Positions 8,510 through 17,737 are shown, numbered from the stretch's first letter. The stretch: 64,000 bases of DNA from Granulosicoccaceae sp. 1_MG-2023 (GCA_030546905.1 JAUOPI010000003.1:124001-188000), one strand, 5' to 3'. Notes: generated by a model from the letters alone, not told the origin. Made by a program: numbers and translations.

Positions 8510-9541
8510 TCAGACACCGGCCAGCCAGCGGGTCACCTGCGCCGCCGGCGCTTCCCGGCAGCCGTGCGCATTCTGTCCGCACCACAGCGGCGAGAAATCA
8601 TCGCTGCCGCCTTGTTCGGCCAGAGCACGCAACCGGCTTATCTCTGCCGAAGCATAGGGAAAGTCCGGCACCTGTGGGTTCAGGTAATGCAGTTCGCGCA
8701 TCACCCGGTTGACGATACCGCGCGCCGGGCGCCCCGAGAACACATTGGTCAGCGCCGTATGCTCAGCGCGCTCACTGCTGAGTGCGCGGCGGTGCAACGC
8801 CGACGTGGTGGCCTCCGGGCACAGCAGATAAGCCGTACCCACCTGCACCGCCGAAGCGCCGCACAGACGCATCGCTTTGACCGCGAGCGGGTCGGCAATA
8901 CCGCCGGCGGCCACCACCGGCACGCTGACCGCCTTGACAATCTGCGGCAACAGGGCGGCCAGTCCGACCTGCGTGGTCACATCATCGGAGAGAAACATAC
9001 CGCGATGTCCACCGGCTTCCAGGCCCTGGGCGATCAGCACATCGGCGCCTTTGGCCTCCAGCCAGCGGGCTTCTTCGACAGTGGTGGCCGAGGACATCAC
9101 CAGGGCGCCCCAGCCTTTGACCCGCTGCAGCAGATCCGGCGCAGGCAGGCCGAAATGAAAACTCACCACCGGCGGGGCAAACGGCTCGACCACATCGGCA
9201 ATCTCATGACTGAAAGGCAGCCGCGAGGCGCCACCGGCGCTGCTGTCGGGTTCGGCACCGAACTGCGCAAAATACCCCTTCAACACGCCCTGCCAGCGCG
9301 CCTGCCGTTGTGCATCAAACGCCGGCATACGGTGACAGAAAAAATTCAGATTATAGGGTTTGGCCGTGGCGGCGGTGATGGTCTGCAAGGCCTCACTGAT
9401 CTGCGCCGCGCTGAGCATACCGCAGGGCAAAGAACCCAGCCCACCGGCCTGGCAAACAGCAATCGTCAGCTCACTGCCCTGCACCCCGGCCATGGGGGCC
9501 TGAATGACCGGCAATTCGGTCAGTGGGAAAGTCGCTTTCAT
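8510..9541 (-). CDS. Nitronate monooxygenase (2-nitropropane dioxygenase family)
   Basis: A 343-residue FMN-dependent TIM-barrel enzyme that oxidises alkyl nitronates. It opens with PVIQAPMAGVQGSELT, the NMO flavin-binding start. It continues with AQGLEAGGHRGMF, where the conserved His/Gly segment lies, and VVAAGGIADP plus GTAYLLCPEA near the C terminus. An ATG ten codons upstream (9571) is possible, but the conserved PLTELPVIQAP begins right after the 9541 ATG, which has GGACGGAG just before it. It may protect against propionate-3-nitronate-like toxins; the physiological substrate is unknown. Confidence 0.87.
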   Translation of the reverse strand: MKATFPLTELPVIQAPMAGVQGSELTIAVCQAGGLGSLPCGMLSAAQISEALQTITAATAKPYNLNFFCHRMPAFDAQRQARWQGVLKGYFAQFGAEPDSSAGGASRLPFSHEIADVVEPFAPPVVSFHFGLPAPDLLQRVKGWGALVMSSATTVEEARWLEAKGADVLIAQGLEAGGHRGMFLSDDVTTQVGLAALLPQIVKAVSVPVVAAGGIADPLAVKAMRLCGASAVQVGTAYLLCPEATTSALHRRALSSERAEHTALTNVFSGRPARGIVNRVMRELHYLNPQVPDFPYASAEISRLRALAEQGGSDDFSPLWCGQNAHGCREAPAAQVTRWLAGV

Positions 9542-9590
9542 GGCTCCGTCCGCGTTTGAGAGGGCCGGCAATTATAGAACGAACGGCGGC

Positions 9591-10196
9591 CTATGGCTTG
9601 CCTTGCGCGGCCGTGGCCAGGGCGGCCAGCTGACGGTTATGCAAGCCTGACAGGAACCACAGCGCGCTGCAGGCGCCGAGCAAGGCCATGGCCATATCCG
9701 ATTGCGTATCCCAGACATAGCCCTGTGTGCCGAGAAAGGCTTCGGCTGCCTGCCCGGACAACAGCGCCACGGCCCACTCGACCAGCTCGTAAAACGCACT
9801 GAAGCCGAGACAGAAGGAGACCACAATAAAATCGCGCCAGCCGGCGCTCTTGACGACCTGTTTGCGGATCAACAGCTCGCGCGCCACCATGGCCGGCACA
9901 AAGCCCTGGAAAAAATGCCCGAGTTTGTCGTAGTTGTTGCGCTCAGCGCCGAACAAGCCGTCAAACAACGGCACTTCAGCATAGGTGTAGTGCCCGCCGA
10001 CCATCAGCACCACACAGTGCGCGAGAATCAGCCAATACAACAGCGGGGTCAGGGGGAAACTTCTATAGCTCAGTGCCAGAGCGACAAGCGCCAGCAAGGC
10101 CGGCGCCACTTCCAGCAGCCAGGTCAGGGGATCTTTGGGATGGATGCCGGACCACAGCAGAACCAGAAAAAAAACGCTTAACCAAAGGTATTTCAT
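9591..10196 (-). CDS. YjdF-like integral membrane protein (DUF2238)
   Basis: A 201-residue protein with about six hydrophobic helices. The central signature HYTYAEVPLFDGLFG, then NNYDKLGHFFQGF, is diagnostic of the DUF2238/YjdF family, as is FYELVEWAVALLSG followed by YVWDTQSDMAMALLGA. These conserved His, Asp and Glu residues sit in or near the membrane, so a metal site is conceivable. The function of the family is not established. A strong GGGGGAG lies six bases before the ATG. Confidence 0.85.
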   Translation of the reverse strand: MKYLWLSVFFLVLLWSGIHPKDPLTWLLEVAPALLALVALALSYRSFPLTPLLYWLILAHCVVLMVGGHYTYAEVPLFDGLFGAERNNYDKLGHFFQGFVPAMVARELLIRKQVVKSAGWRDFIVVSFCLGFSAFYELVEWAVALLSGQAAEAFLGTQGYVWDTQSDMAMALLGACSALWFLSGLHNRQLAALATAAQGKP

Positions 10197-10235
10197 TTCT
10201 CCCCCTGCTTCTGCCGTGGTCTTGTCAAAACGGAT

Positions 10236-11177
10236 TTATGCGCGCCTTACGCGACGGTAAGCCAGCCCGGCGGCCAGCAGCCACCAGCCGGCCGCACCAC
10301 CGCCATCGGAACCGCTGTCATCTTCGCTGTTGCTCTGGCTGTCGTCGCTGTCGCCTGAACTCAGGCTGTCAGAACCGCTGTCCACAGCACTATCGCTGTC
10401 CGTCCCGTCGCTGCTGTCTTCGACCAGCAACTCAGCACGGATATTATCGGCATACACAATCGAGGTGCCGGCGCCTTCTTCACGTCTGGCTTTGATCTCT
10501 TTGCTTTCGTTGGCGGATGTGTAGATCGGCGTATTAATAATATACTCAATGACCTGATCGTCTACGGTAAACAAGACCTTACCGGCCTCGCGGTCAAGCG
10601 CCATGGACATGGTGACAGGCTTGTCGTAATCAGGCTGGATTTCGTCTTCCAGATGCACACACTCATTGCCGGCCTCGTTAAACAGCAAGCTGCTGGAGGC
10701 ATCGAATACCGCATCATCAGAACGCTCCAGACAGGCAAAAACCCAGACACTGTCGTCCTTATCCTTGCCCAGTGAAATACCACCCCAGACATCCCCGGTA
10801 AAACCGTCAACACCGCCCTCGGCCGTATCGTTGTAGAGAATACCGGCCATCTGAATACGGCTGCGCCCGACACCGGTGGCAATGGTGTCGCTGCTGACCA
10901 TCACCTCGGCCTGGAAAAAATCCGTACGCCCGATCAGCTGCAGGCGGGTATTGACGATCGAGGCCTCGTCTTCGCTGACGGCCGTCAGGCGCACCCGGCC
11001 GTCTTCCACGGTCACCGTCGAGTCACCGCTGGCATCAATATCAAAATAGGCCGCCGGAATTTCGCCGGAGGAGAAGTCCTCGGTGAAACTCACGGTGTCA
11101 GCCTGTGAGGAAAGGGATACAACTGAGCTTATGCAGAGCAAAGCGGCCGGTGCCGCCCACGGCTTGGCAAATCGCAT
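10236..11177 (-). CDS. Secreted protein with Ser/Asp-rich stalk and GlyGly-CTERM-like sorting tail
   Basis: This protein has 313 residues from the ATG at 11177, which has GGAG seven bases upstream; an in-frame open stretch further upstream is probably not translated. A signal peptide ends near SSQA. The body (about 30-240) looks like a beta-sandwich of the concanavalin/LamG-like kind. It has FTEDFSSGEIPAAYF, a paired Asp/Gly pattern and TSIVYADNIRAELL, but no catalytic residues are identifiable. A stalk of Ser, Asp and Gly repeats follows (about 245-290). The C terminus is GGGAAGWWLLAAG then an Arg-rich end. That order (Gly run, hydrophobic helix, basic end) is the GlyGly-CTERM pattern processed by rhombosortase and type II secretion in other bacteria. 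The ligand is unknown. Confidence 0.7.
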   Translation of the reverse strand: MRFAKPWAAPAALLCISSVVSLSSQADTVSFTEDFSSGEIPAAYFDIDASGDSTVTVEDGRVRLTAVSEDEASIVNTRLQLIGRTDFFQAEVMVSSDTIATGVGRSRIQMAGILYNDTAEGGVDGFTGDVWGGISLGKDKDDSVWVFACLERSDDAVFDASSSLLFNEAGNECVHLEDEIQPDYDKPVTMSMALDREAGKVLFTVDDQVIEYIINTPIYTSANESKEIKARREEGAGTSIVYADNIRAELLVEDSSDGTDSDSAVDSGSDSLSSGDSDDSQSNSEDDSGSDGGGAAGWWLLAAGLAYRRVRRA

Positions 11178-11250
11178 TACGCACTCCGGGTCTTGTCGTC
11201 CAAATGTTATCCGCTTGAAGGGCAAGAATCGGGCCTGTGGCGGACAGCCT

Positions 11251-12159
11251 TCAGCGCCGGAAATGCAGCGTCTTGAGGCCGCCGCCACGGGGCTCTGCAA
11301 AGGCCTCAGGCGCGGCAATACGCCCGACGAATTCAAACGACGGCGCCCCGCAGCGCATGGCCTCTGTCAGAAAGCTGTCACTTAAATGCGGTGCGTTGAG
11401 ACACATCAGCAGATCACAGGCGGGCGCCATAAACTGATCCAGACGGCGGATAATCTTCGGGTAATCGCGCTCAATATCGACACTGCCTTTTTGCAGGGTC
11501 GGCGGGTCACAGATCAGGAGATCAAACGGCCCGGCGCGCTTCAGGCGCCCGAAAGAACGGAAAATCTCCAGCTTGGCAAAACTCACCTGCCCGGTGCTCT
11601 GGCCGTTGAGCCGGTGATTACGACGCCCGCCTGACAAGGCCGCGCTGCTCATGTCCACACTCATCACAGACTGCGCGCCGCCGGCCACCGCCGCCACGGA
11701 AAAAGCGCAGGTATAGGCAAACAGGTTCAATACGCGCTTGCCTGCGGCCTGCTGCCGGACCCACTGGCGACCGTTGCGCATATCCAGAAACAGGCCGGTG
11801 TTGCGTTTGCTGCCGAAGCTCATCTCATACTGCAAGCCGGCTTCTTCGACCACATGCAGCGTCGGTATACTGCCCTGCACTGCTTCAACCGGACCGTCGC
11901 GCAGATAGCGGTATTGAAACAGCAGTGTTTCACAGGCCGGATTGTGCTGCAGCAGATGTGTACTCAGCGCGTCGCGCTCATCGTCTGTAATAGCCGCGTA
12001 GAGGGTCACCAGCATGACCGGCGGCAGCCAGTCAATAACGATATGTTCCAGCCCGGGATGCGCGCCGCCGCGACCGTGAAAAAGCCGCTGCGCTTCGTTT
12101 TCCGGCAGTGGATAAGGCGGTTTGCATTCAGGCAGCAGGCGCTGTGTGGATTCAGACAT
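11251..12159 (-). CDS. Class I SAM-dependent methyltransferase, RlmI/YccW-related
   Basis: A 302-residue methyltransferase. The SAM-binding motif is LNLFAYTCAFSVAA, the acidic strand is SVDMSSAAL and the catalytic CDPPTLQKGS motif has the DPP of rRNA/DNA methyltransferases. The N-terminal region has KRNTGLFLDMRNGR, found in RlmI/RlmL-type 23S rRNA cytosine or guanine methyltransferases, but the PUA domain of RlmI is missing. An RNA substrate is likely by family; the exact position is unknown. It follows the isomerase gene after 24 bases on the same strand. Confidence 0.8.
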   Translation of the reverse strand: MSESTQRLLPECKPPYPLPENEAQRLFHGRGGAHPGLEHIVIDWLPPVMLVTLYAAITDDERDALSTHLLQHNPACETLLFQYRYLRDGPVEAVQGSIPTLHVVEEAGLQYEMSFGSKRNTGLFLDMRNGRQWVRQQAAGKRVLNLFAYTCAFSVAAVAGGAQSVMSVDMSSAALSGGRRNHRLNGQSTGQVSFAKLEIFRSFGRLKRAGPFDLLICDPPTLQKGSVDIERDYPKIIRRLDQFMAPACDLLMCLNAPHLSDSFLTEAMRCGAPSFEFVGRIAAPEAFAEPRGGGLKTLHFRR

Positions 12160-12183
12160 GACAGGATAGCCTTGGCTGGCGGG

Positions 12184-12981
12184 TCAGAACGTCACAGCCG
12201 CTGCAAGGGATTTCATCCATTGCAAGCCCTGTACGGTGTCGTTGACAGGCTTGTATTCAAAGCCCAGATAGCGCCCCGGTGCCAGGCGCGCGGTCTGCTT
12301 CAGCGCGGACTGAAAGTCCACCTGCCCGGTATCGGGCTCGTTCCGCTCCGGACAACCGGCAATCTGAAAATGCTCGGTCAGATGCGCGTATTTCTGCAAG
12401 CGTGACACGACATCGCCGTGCATCTTCGCGCAATGGTAAAGGTCAAACTGCAAGGCGATATTGTCGATGCCGCTGTCGCGCAGGCCGGCAACAATAGCCG
12501 CAGCCTGATCCAGATCAGAAAGAAAATACCCGGGCATATCCTCGCGGTTAATCGCTTCAATCAGCAATACAATCCCGTCGCCGCCCAGTTCTGTCGCGGC
12601 ATAGGCAAGATTATCCAGATAGGTCTGCCGGTATAGCGGGTCGCTGTCATCCGGACAGACCCCGGCCATGCAATGCAGGCGTGTGCAGTTCAGGCCCGCC
12701 GCATATTCGCGCGCCAGCGCCACACTGTCTCGGAATGCCGCACGCTGCTGCGGCAGACAGGCCAGTCCGCGCTCACCACCCTCCCAGTTGCCGGGCGGCA
12801 GATTAAACAACACCTGCTTCAGGGCATTGTCGCTCAGGTGGCGGCGGATATCCGCCACGGGCATGGCATAGGGGAAGAGGTATTCGACGGCGCTGAAGCC
12901 GGCAGCCCTGGCGGCGGAAAAACGCGCCGGGAACGGCACATCCGGAAACAAAAAGGACAAATTGGCAGCAGCAAACAGCAT
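12184..12981 (-). CDS. hyi: Hydroxypyruvate isomerase family TIM-barrel protein (Hyi/OtnI)
   Basis: A 265-residue xylose-isomerase-like TIM barrel. The start at 12981 places MLFAAANLSFLFPDVPF at the N terminus as in Hyi; an open stretch of 11 codons upstream lacks homology. LLIEAINREDMPGYFL supplies the metal-binding Glu, LQFDLYHCAKMHGD the Asp/His pair, and HFQIAGCPERNEPD and LGFEYKP the remaining ligands. The family interconverts hydroxypyruvate and tartronate semialdehyde, or 2-oxo-tetronates. No glyoxylate carboligase or tartronate semialdehyde reductase lies in the window, so the pathway is not settled. Confidence 0.85.
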   Translation of the reverse strand: MLFAAANLSFLFPDVPFPARFSAARAAGFSAVEYLFPYAMPVADIRRHLSDNALKQVLFNLPPGNWEGGERGLACLPQQRAAFRDSVALAREYAAGLNCTRLHCMAGVCPDDSDPLYRQTYLDNLAYAATELGGDGIVLLIEAINREDMPGYFLSDLDQAAAIVAGLRDSGIDNIALQFDLYHCAKMHGDVVSRLQKYAHLTEHFQIAGCPERNEPDTGQVDFQSALKQTARLAPGRYLGFEYKPVNDTVQGLQWMKSLAAAVTF

Positions 12982-13070
12982 TGGCAGGCATCCCGTAAAA
13001 CACAATATCAGCACGCGGTCACCGGCGACCGCGGGGCTATTCTACGCGAATCCGCGCTGTTTTACGGTGT

Positions 13071-13475
13071 CTAGCCGTTCAGACGTGCGGGGCCGCCGGC
13101 CAGATCGGCGATTATCGGACAATCCGGGCGGGCATCGCCGTGGCAGGCATTGACCAGCTCGCTGAGGGTGTCACGCAGACTGCCGAGCTGGCGGATCTTT
13201 TCTTCGATCTCATCAATACGGGCCTGGGCAAGCTTTTTCACATCGGCGCTGGCGCGGTCGGCATCATCGTACAGCGACAACAGACTGCGGCAATCCTCGA
13301 TCGAAAAACCAAGGCTGCGCGAGCGTTGCAAAAAACGCAGGCGGTTGACGTGATTGTCACTGTAGTTGCGGTAACCATTACTGGACCGGTCGGCAACAAC
13401 CAGTCCGATATCATCATAGTACCGGACCGTCTTGACCGGCAGACCGGCTGCATCCGCAGCTTCACTGATATTCAT
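13071..13475 (-). CDS. cueR: Cu(I)-responsive MerR-family regulator CueR
   Basis: A 134-residue MerR protein. A winged helix-turn-helix (MNISEAADAAGLPVKTVRYYD) starts the protein, a long dimerisation helix follows, and the metal loop is CHGDARPDC (Cys111 and Cys119). This spacing and the following PII match the Cu(I)/Ag(I) site of E. coli CueR (Cys112/Cys120). It lies 102 bases downstream of copA on the same strand, so it is probably co-transcribed with its target. A perfect CueR operator precedes copA. Confidence 0.93.
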   Translation of the reverse strand: MNISEAADAAGLPVKTVRYYDDIGLVVADRSSNGYRNYSDNHVNRLRFLQRSRSLGFSIEDCRSLLSLYDDADRASADVKKLAQARIDEIEEKIRQLGSLRDTLSELVNACHGDARPDCPIIADLAGGPARLNG

Positions 13476-13577
13476 AGCACCTCTTCAATCTATCGCCCTG
13501 TAAGGAATGATAGAGCGCTGCGGCACAGCGGCCATAACCCGATAACGGTAGCTGTCCCTCTCTTATGGGGCAGGTCT

Positions 13578-16409
13578 TCAGCCTTTCAGGCTATCTCCGA
13601 TAGACCAGCGTTTGAGCAATAAGGCATTGCTGACCACCGATACCGAGCTCATCGCCATGGCCGCCCCGGCGACCGCCGGGCTCAGCAAGCCCGCCGCCGC
13701 CAGCGGCAAAGCAACCAGGTTATAGACAAAAGCCCAGAACAGATTCTGACGGATTTTACGGCGCGTCGCACCGGCAACCGAGAAGGCAGCCGGCACCAGA
13801 CGCGGTTCCGGACGCAGCAAGGTCACACCGGCGGTTTCGATGGCCACATCCGTGCCCGAGCCCATGGCAATGCCCACATCCGCGGCGGCCAACGCCGGCG
13901 CGTCATTCACCCCGTCGCCGACCATGGCCACACAGCGGCCCGCATCGCGCAGCCTCGTCACCGCAGCGGCCTTATCTTCAGGCAGCAATTGCGCCTGCCA
14001 GTGATCAACGCCCAAGTGCGCGGCCACGGCAGCCACCACCGGCGCCGCATCGCCACTGAGAATCCCCACCCTCATGCCGGCCGATTGCAAACGCATCACC
14101 GCCTCGCGTGCGCCGTCACGCAGGCTGTCGCCGAAAGCCAGCACCGCCACCGCCTGCCCCGACAGCGCCAGGGTCACCGCGGTTTGCCCTTGCGCTTCAA
14201 GCGCATCAAGGCGGGCCGCAACCTTGTCCACGGCTATACCCAGTTGTGACATCAGAACCCGGTTGCCGAGCGCCACCGGCTGGCCGTCCACGCAGCCCGT
14301 TACCCCGGCACCGCGCTGGTTCCGGAATGCCGTCAGTTCGCCAAGCCGCAGCGACTGCGACTGTGCCGCGCGCAGCACCGCCTGCGCCAGCGGGTGTTCA
14401 CTGCCCTGCTGCAAGGACGCCGCCAGTCGCAAAGCCTGTTCGGCGGTCAACGGCGCCAAGGGCTCGCAAAGCGTCATGCCGGGCCGGCCCCGGGTCAACG
14501 TGCCGGTCTTGTCAAAAATGACTTCCTGCACGCCATGCGCTTGCTCCAGGGTTGCAATATCTTTAATCAGGATACCGGCGCGTGCAGCCACGCCGGTGCC
14601 AGCCACCAGCGCGGTCGGCGTGGCCAGACCCAGCGCACAGGGACAGGCAATCACCAACACCGACACCGCGGCCAGCAGCGCCTGCGTGACACTCCCGCCG
14701 GCCAAAAGCCAGCCGATAAAGGTCAGCGTCGCAATCCCCAGCACCAGCGGCACAAAGACCGCCGCCACCCTATCGACCAGACGCTGAATCGGCGCCTTGC
14801 CGCTCTGCGCCTGTTCAACAATGGCAATCACCCGCGACAGCGTGGTGTCTGCGCCGGTCGCCCTGACCTCCACCGTCAGCAGCCCATCGCCGTTGACCGC
14901 GCCGCCGGTGACCGGATCGCCGACACCACGCAACACCGGCAGCGATTCGCCGGTCAGCAGGGATTCGTCCAGCTCACTCTCGCCTTCGGTAATACGTCCG
15001 TCGACCGCGACCCGCTCACCGGGACGGATGCGCACCTGATCACCCACTCGCAGTTGCGCAACAGGCACAAGCTGCTCCCGTCCGTCACGCAGCAGGGTAG
15101 CCGTTTGCGGGCGCAAGGAGAGCAGTTCACGCACCGCGGCCGAGGCACTTTGCCGGGCGCGCCCTTCCATCCACTTACCGAACATCACCAGCGTGATGAC
15201 CACGGCTGCACTTTCGAAATACAAGTGTGTTGAGTGCCCGCTGAGCAACAACACGACACTCAGGAAATAGGCCGCTGAGGTGCCCAGCGCGACCAGCACA
15301 TCCATATTGCCGACCCGGTTACGCAATGCCCGCAGCGCGCCCTTGTAAAACCGCAGTCCGATCCAGAACTGTACCGGTGTGGCAAGCAGCCAGCTCAGCA
15401 GCGGTGGCAGGAAAGGCGCGGCGCCGAACCACATCAGGATCATTTCAGCCAGCATCGGCAAGGACAGCGCAATCGCCGCCACCAACTGCAGCGAATCGCG
15501 CTTCCACCACGGTGTCGCGCCCGGCGGCGCCGTGTCCGGTTGTGCCGGACTTGCTGTAAAACCGGCCTGCTCGACCGCCTTTACAAGCGCAGCCGTCTCC
15601 AGCTCGGTGCCGCGCACCCTTGCCTGCTCCAGCGCCGGATTCACCTCAGCATGGCTCACGCCGAGCACCGCGCGCAGGGCTTTTTCCACCGCCGCCGCGC
15701 AGTTCGCGCAGGTCATGCCGCCGATCGCCAGGGTCAGATCCGGCAGCGGGGATTCATAACCGGCGCTGCGCACCGCCTCGCGCAGTGCCGGCACGTCGCT
15801 CTGCCCGGCGTCAAACTCAACCATGGCACTGCCAAGCGCCGGATTGACATCCACCGCACGCACGCCCGGCACCGCTAACAGGGCTTTCTCCACCGCCGCC
15901 GCACAGCCCGCACAGGTCATGCCTTCGACAGGCAGCGTCAGCTGCTGTGTCTCACCTGCTGAGGTATAGCCGGCCGCCTGTATCAGCGCCTGCAAGGCAC
16001 CGCGGTCGGTGCGCTGCGGATCGAAACGGATACGCGCCTGCGATAAGGCAAAACTGACCTCAGCCGACAACACACCCTCACCGGCCTGCAACTGTTTTTG
16101 CAAGCCTGCCGCGCAGCCCTCGCAACTCATCCCCGCCACCGGCAGGGTCAGGGTCTGCACAGGCGCCGCAGTGGTTTCAGCGGCGACATGGTGCGCTTCG
16201 TAGCCCGCATCGCGGATCTGCTGAACCAGCTCCGCCGCTGACGGCCCGTCGCTGTCAAGCTCCAGCGTAGCCAGCGCCTGCGCATAGCTGACCTCGGCCC
16301 GCCGCACGCCCGGCAAGGCCGCCAGTGTTTTTGTCAGTCCCGCCGCACAGCCGTCACAACGCAGACCGCTAACGGACAAGGAAACCGTAGTCGGGGTGTC
16401 GGATTTCAC
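13578..16409 (-). CDS. copA: Copper-exporting P1B-type ATPase with four N-terminal HMA domains
   Basis: About 943 residues, longer than the usual 730-830. Four heavy-metal-associated domains carry paired cysteines at about residues 18/21, 96/99, 166/169 and 234/237 (motifs RCDGC, SCEGC, TCAGC, TCANC). The ATPase core then shows the transmembrane CPCALGL metal site, DKTGTLT phosphorylation site, SEHPLA, and GDGVNDAPALAAADVGIAMG, all as in CopA. The GTG at 16409 is preferred: AGGAGA sits about seven bases upstream, whereas the ATG at 16430 has no site. It pumps cytoplasmic Cu(I) to the periplasm. Confidence 0.95.
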   Translation of the reverse strand: MKSDTPTTVSLSVSGLRCDGCAAGLTKTLAALPGVRRAEVSYAQALATLELDSDGPSAAELVQQIRDAGYEAHHVAAETTAAPVQTLTLPVAGMSCEGCAAGLQKQLQAGEGVLSAEVSFALSQARIRFDPQRTDRGALQALIQAAGYTSAGETQQLTLPVEGMTCAGCAAAVEKALLAVPGVRAVDVNPALGSAMVEFDAGQSDVPALREAVRSAGYESPLPDLTLAIGGMTCANCAAAVEKALRAVLGVSHAEVNPALEQARVRGTELETAALVKAVEQAGFTASPAQPDTAPPGATPWWKRDSLQLVAAIALSLPMLAEMILMWFGAAPFLPPLLSWLLATPVQFWIGLRFYKGALRALRNRVGNMDVLVALGTSAAYFLSVVLLLSGHSTHLYFESAAVVITLVMFGKWMEGRARQSASAAVRELLSLRPQTATLLRDGREQLVPVAQLRVGDQVRIRPGERVAVDGRITEGESELDESLLTGESLPVLRGVGDPVTGGAVNGDGLLTVEVRATGADTTLSRVIAIVEQAQSGKAPIQRLVDRVAAVFVPLVLGIATLTFIGWLLAGGSVTQALLAAVSVLVIACPCALGLATPTALVAGTGVAARAGILIKDIATLEQAHGVQEVIFDKTGTLTRGRPGMTLCEPLAPLTAEQALRLAASLQQGSEHPLAQAVLRAAQSQSLRLGELTAFRNQRGAGVTGCVDGQPVALGNRVLMSQLGIAVDKVAARLDALEAQGQTAVTLALSGQAVAVLAFGDSLRDGAREAVMRLQSAGMRVGILSGDAAPVVAAVAAHLGVDHWQAQLLPEDKAAAVTRLRDAGRCVAMVGDGVNDAPALAAADVGIAMGSGTDVAIETAGVTLLRPEPRLVPAAFSVAGATRRKIRQNLFWAFVYNLVALPLAAAGLLSPAVAGAAMAMSSVSVVSNALLLKRWSIGDSLKG

Positions 16410-16439
16410 AGAGTCTCTCCTGCCACACAATATAGGGCG

Positions 16440-16470
16440 AGTATGAACCTTCCCATCGCTGGAAGGTCAA
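16440..16470 (-). promoter_or_regulatory. copA promoter with CueR operator
   Basis: On the minus strand: TTGACC (16465-16470), a 19-base spacer, then CATACT (16440-16445). The spacer region holds a perfect dyad, ACCTTCC (N7) GGAAGGT, spanning 16447-16467. A 19-base spacer with a dyad between -35 and -10 is the MerR-family design, and the arm sequence is the same as the E. coli copA operator. Confidence 0.93.
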
Positions 16471-16518
16471 GTGCAGACAGCGCATGACTGAACACCGTCC
16501 CCGCGCGGACCCGCTTTG

Positions 16519-16559
16519 TGATACGTTCACATAGGACTCTACCAACCAATATCGTATCA
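16519..16559 (+). repeat. Spaced inverted repeat before the alcohol dehydrogenase gene
   Basis: Arms TGATACG (16519-16525) and CGTATCA (16553-16559) are separated by 27 bases, ending 17 bases before the ATG of the dehydrogenase. It could be an operator pair or a weak leader hairpin; nothing else supports either reading. Confidence 0.3.
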
Positions 16560-16576
16560 AGCAGGGAGAAACGCGT

Positions 16577-17737
16577 ATGTCTGGCTTTACCTTCAATGCG
16601 CCGCGCCGGGTGATCTGCCGTGCCGGTGCGATACAGGATCTGGGCGGGATCGCCAAAACCACCATTGGCAGCCCCTTGCTGATCGTCACCGACCCCGGCG
16701 TTTGCGAGGCCGGTTTGCTCGCGCCGGTCAAAGCCGCGCTGGATGAGGCCGGCGTCGAGTTCGCCGTCTTTGCCGGGGTGCAGGCCGATCCGCCCGACGC
16801 TGTGGTTCTTGCCGCCACCGAATCGGCACTCAATATCGGCGCGGTGGGCGTGATCGGTCTCGGCGGCGGCTCATCTATGGACGTGGCCAAACTGGTCGCA
16901 CTGCTGGCCCGCGGTAATGAACAACTGGCCGATATCTACGGCGTGGATAAGGTCACAGGCGACCGGCTGCCGCTGATCCAGATCCCGACCACCGCCGGCA
17001 CCGGCTCCGAGGTCACACCGGTGGCCATAGTCACCGTGGGTAAAAGCGAGAAAAAAGGCGTGGTCTCGCCCTGTCTTTTACCGGACGTGGCCCTGCTGGA
17101 TGCGCGCCTGACACTGGGTCTGCCGGCGCCGGTCACCGCCGCCACCGGGGTCGATGCCATGGTCCACGCCATTGAGGCCTATACCTCGCGCAATCCGAAC
17201 AACAACCCCGTCTCGGCCGTACTGGCGCTGCAGGCACTGAGCCTGCTCGGGCGTCATATCAAAACAGCGGTACACGACGGCAGCGACCTGCAGGCACGAG
17301 AAGGGATGCTGCTCGGGGCAATGCTCGCGGGTCAGGCTTTCGCCAATTCACCGGTGGCCGCCGTGCATGCCCTGGCCTACCCCCTCGGCGGGCGCTATCA
17401 CCTGCCGCACGGTCTCAGCAACGCATTGGTGCTGGCGCATGTGATGCGCTTTAACCGCCCGGTTTGCGCCGGGGCCTATGCCCGTCTGGCAACGCAGATT
17501 TTCCCGGAGCTGGCCGCTTATGAGGACAAAGAGGCGCGCTGCGATGCGCTGATCGAGGCGCTGGCGGCACTGGTGGAGGAGCTGGGCATCAAGCCACGCT
17601 TACGTGATTACGGGATTAGCAAAGAGGCCTTAGCGGCGCTGGCCGGCGATGCCATGGAACAAACGCGGCTGTTGGTGAATAACCCGCGCGAACTCAGCGA
17701 AGCTGACGCGCTGGCGATTTACGGGGCGGCCTGGTAG
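16577..17737 (+). CDS. Iron-containing (group III) alcohol dehydrogenase
   Basis: A 386-residue NAD(P)-dependent dehydrogenase. GLGGGSSMDVAKL binds the dinucleotide phosphate, and PTTAGTGSEVTP is the family signature. The iron ligands are expected in GVDAMVHAIEAY (Asp, His) and in VHALAYPLGGRYHLPHG (two His). It is preceded by AGGGAG at eight bases. The substrate may be ethanol, butanol, lactaldehyde or 1,3-propanediol; the sequence does not choose. The gene is divergent from copA and convergent with the Ig-like lipoprotein gene. Confidence 0.9.
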   Translation: MSGFTFNAPRRVICRAGAIQDLGGIAKTTIGSPLLIVTDPGVCEAGLLAPVKAALDEAGVEFAVFAGVQADPPDAVVLAATESALNIGAVGVIGLGGGSSMDVAKLVALLARGNEQLADIYGVDKVTGDRLPLIQIPTTAGTGSEVTPVAIVTVGKSEKKGVVSPCLLPDVALLDARLTLGLPAPVTAATGVDAMVHAIEAYTSRNPNNNPVSAVLALQALSLLGRHIKTAVHDGSDLQAREGMLLGAMLAGQAFANSPVAAVHALAYPLGGRYHLPHGLSNALVLAHVMRFNRPVCAGAYARLATQIFPELAAYEDKEARCDALIEALAALVEELGIKPRLRDYGISKEALAALAGDAMEQTRLLVNNPRELSEADALAIYGAAW

